Part shown: positions 63,482-64,000 of the stretch, piece after piece
Position numbering within the stretch: the stretch's first letter is position 1
How the letters are laid out: each line of letters starts with the position of its first letter
NCBI RefSeq assembly: GCF_024181225.1
Contig: NZ_CP051198.1
Span: 496,001-560,000 of the forward strand
Direction of reading: 5' to 3'
DNA length: 64,000 nucleotides
Source: Treponema sp. OMZ 787
Lineage (GTDB): Bacteria; Spirochaetota; Spirochaetia; Treponematales; Treponemataceae
Position numbers and translations under genes: made by a program
The notes under the pieces: model-generated
The model's database searches: none
What the model was told of the DNA's origin: nothing
Seen by the model: only the letters and a program-made list of their open reading frames with translations

Positions 63482-64000
63482 TTTTCTTTATAAAACTCGG
63501 CGAGGCTTTCATCCAAAGAGAGGTTTTCTTTTTTGATGTCTTTTAAAGTTCCGTCCAAAAGAATTTTTCCCTTGTCTATTAAAATTATGCGCTCGGTAAT
63601 TGCTTCAATATCCTGCATATCGTGGGTTGTTAAAATAATTGTTGTTTTATTTTTTTTATTCAGTTCCGAAATAAATTTTCTTACCGTTAATTTTGAAAGA
63701 GCGTCAAGCCCGATTGTCGGCTCATCCAAAAAAAGAATTTTTGGGCTGTGCAAAAGAGAGGCTGCAATTTCACACTTCATCCTTTGACCCAGGGAGAGTT
63801 GGCGGGCCGGAGTTTTTATAATTTCTTTTAAATCTAAAAGGCTTATCAATTCTTCCAAATTATTTTGAAAAAGATTTTGAGGCACGGAATAAATATCCTT
63901 TAAAAGCTCAAAGGAATCTATAACGGGAATGTCCCACCACAGTTGAGTTCTTTGGCCGAAAACTACGCCGATGTTTTTTACATATTCAACTCGTTTTTTC
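63475..64000 (-). CDS. ABC transporter ATPase, N-terminus cut by window edge
   Basis: The minus-strand frame is open to the window end, so Walker A lies outside. Visible are the Q-loop region VVFGQRTQLWWDIPV, signature LSLGQRMK, Walker B KILFLDEPTIGLD and the switch His in LTTHDMQDIEAI. The GQR(T/S)QLWWDLP pattern is that of ATPases paired with DUF990 permeases, in agreement with the two genes downstream. An internal ATG at 63885 is not the real start. Confidence 0.9.
   Translation of the reverse strand, partial: KKRVEYVKNIGVVFGQRTQLWWDIPVIDSFELLKDIYSVPQNLFQNNLEELISLLDLKEIIKTPARQLSLGQRMKCEIAASLLHSPKILFLDEPTIGLDALSKLTVRKFISELNKKNKTTIILTTHDMQDIEAITERIILIDKGKILLDGTLKDIKKENLSLDESLAEFYKENC

Overview
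This window looks like chromosome of an oral-type treponeme, most like Treponema denticola. The evidence is moderate-to-low GC content, fermentative and anaerobic genes (H2O-forming NADH oxidase, arginine deiminase, a class I hybrid-cluster protein), spirochaete-style lipoproteins, two methyl-accepting chemotaxis proteins, Rpn-family nuclease/transposase relics and a formylglycine-enzyme-fold lipoprotein of the TvpA kind. The species call is inference. No tRNA, rRNA, CRISPR array or complete insertion sequence was found.

Layout: 1-662 is the tail of a glycogen debranching enzyme. 769-1544 is a broken Rpn gene whose middle is replaced by consecutive hairpins. 1580-3555 is a consensus promoter, a leader with a C17 tract and an InlB/BspA-like lipoprotein. 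3659-8537 holds a membrane protein, an S9 peptidase, an orphan type III-like DNA methyltransferase and a secreted DUF3298-like protein. 8646-9451 is a broken Fic gene. 9901-17172 holds nox, a self-contained 47-residue gene, murB, cysS and an ECF sigma / anti-sigma / transglutaminase-fold operon. 17203-32909 holds trkA-trkH, addB-addA, arcA, hicB-hicA, a TtcA-like gene, a galactokinase-like pseudokinase, pdxS, and a secreted protein with an amidase. 32906-41849 holds a chemotaxis receptor, a PsiE-CorC fusion with a candidate small RNA upstream, deoD, a NifU-like protein and an RND/LolA-like/beta-barrel envelope operon. 41992-46790 holds ftsH and a three-gene metal P-type ATPase cassette.

46813-50996 is the most unusual part. 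A second leader with a C9 tract precedes an OLD-family nuclease, followed by a TvpA-like lipoprotein ending in a variable region. A second copy of that variable region follows. It has the same length and differs at 27 of 138 positions; 24 of these fall at codon positions 1 or 2, and 22 have an adenine in one copy. This is the adenine-mutagenesis footprint of a diversity-generating retroelement (DGR). A broken HRDC-type DGR accessory gene and hairpins follow. No reverse transcriptase or template repeat is visible, so variation would have to be driven from elsewhere in the genome.

51000-56589 holds a cassette of DUF1858-plus-binding-protein, HypB-like GTPase and permease-less ABC ATPase, a divergent Crp/Fnr regulator, and hcp with a palindrome at about -41.5. 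The rest holds an alpha-L-fucosidase, a hicA-hicB pair with a palindromic promoter, a CmpB-like membrane protein, a second chemotaxis receptor and an ABC-2 exporter truncated by the window edge.

A recurring theme is a -10 box only 6-11 nt from the start codon with no Shine-Dalgarno sequence. It is seen at both poly-C leaders, murB, the fucosidase, hicA, addB and one chemoreceptor, and suggests frequent leaderless or near-leaderless mRNAs.
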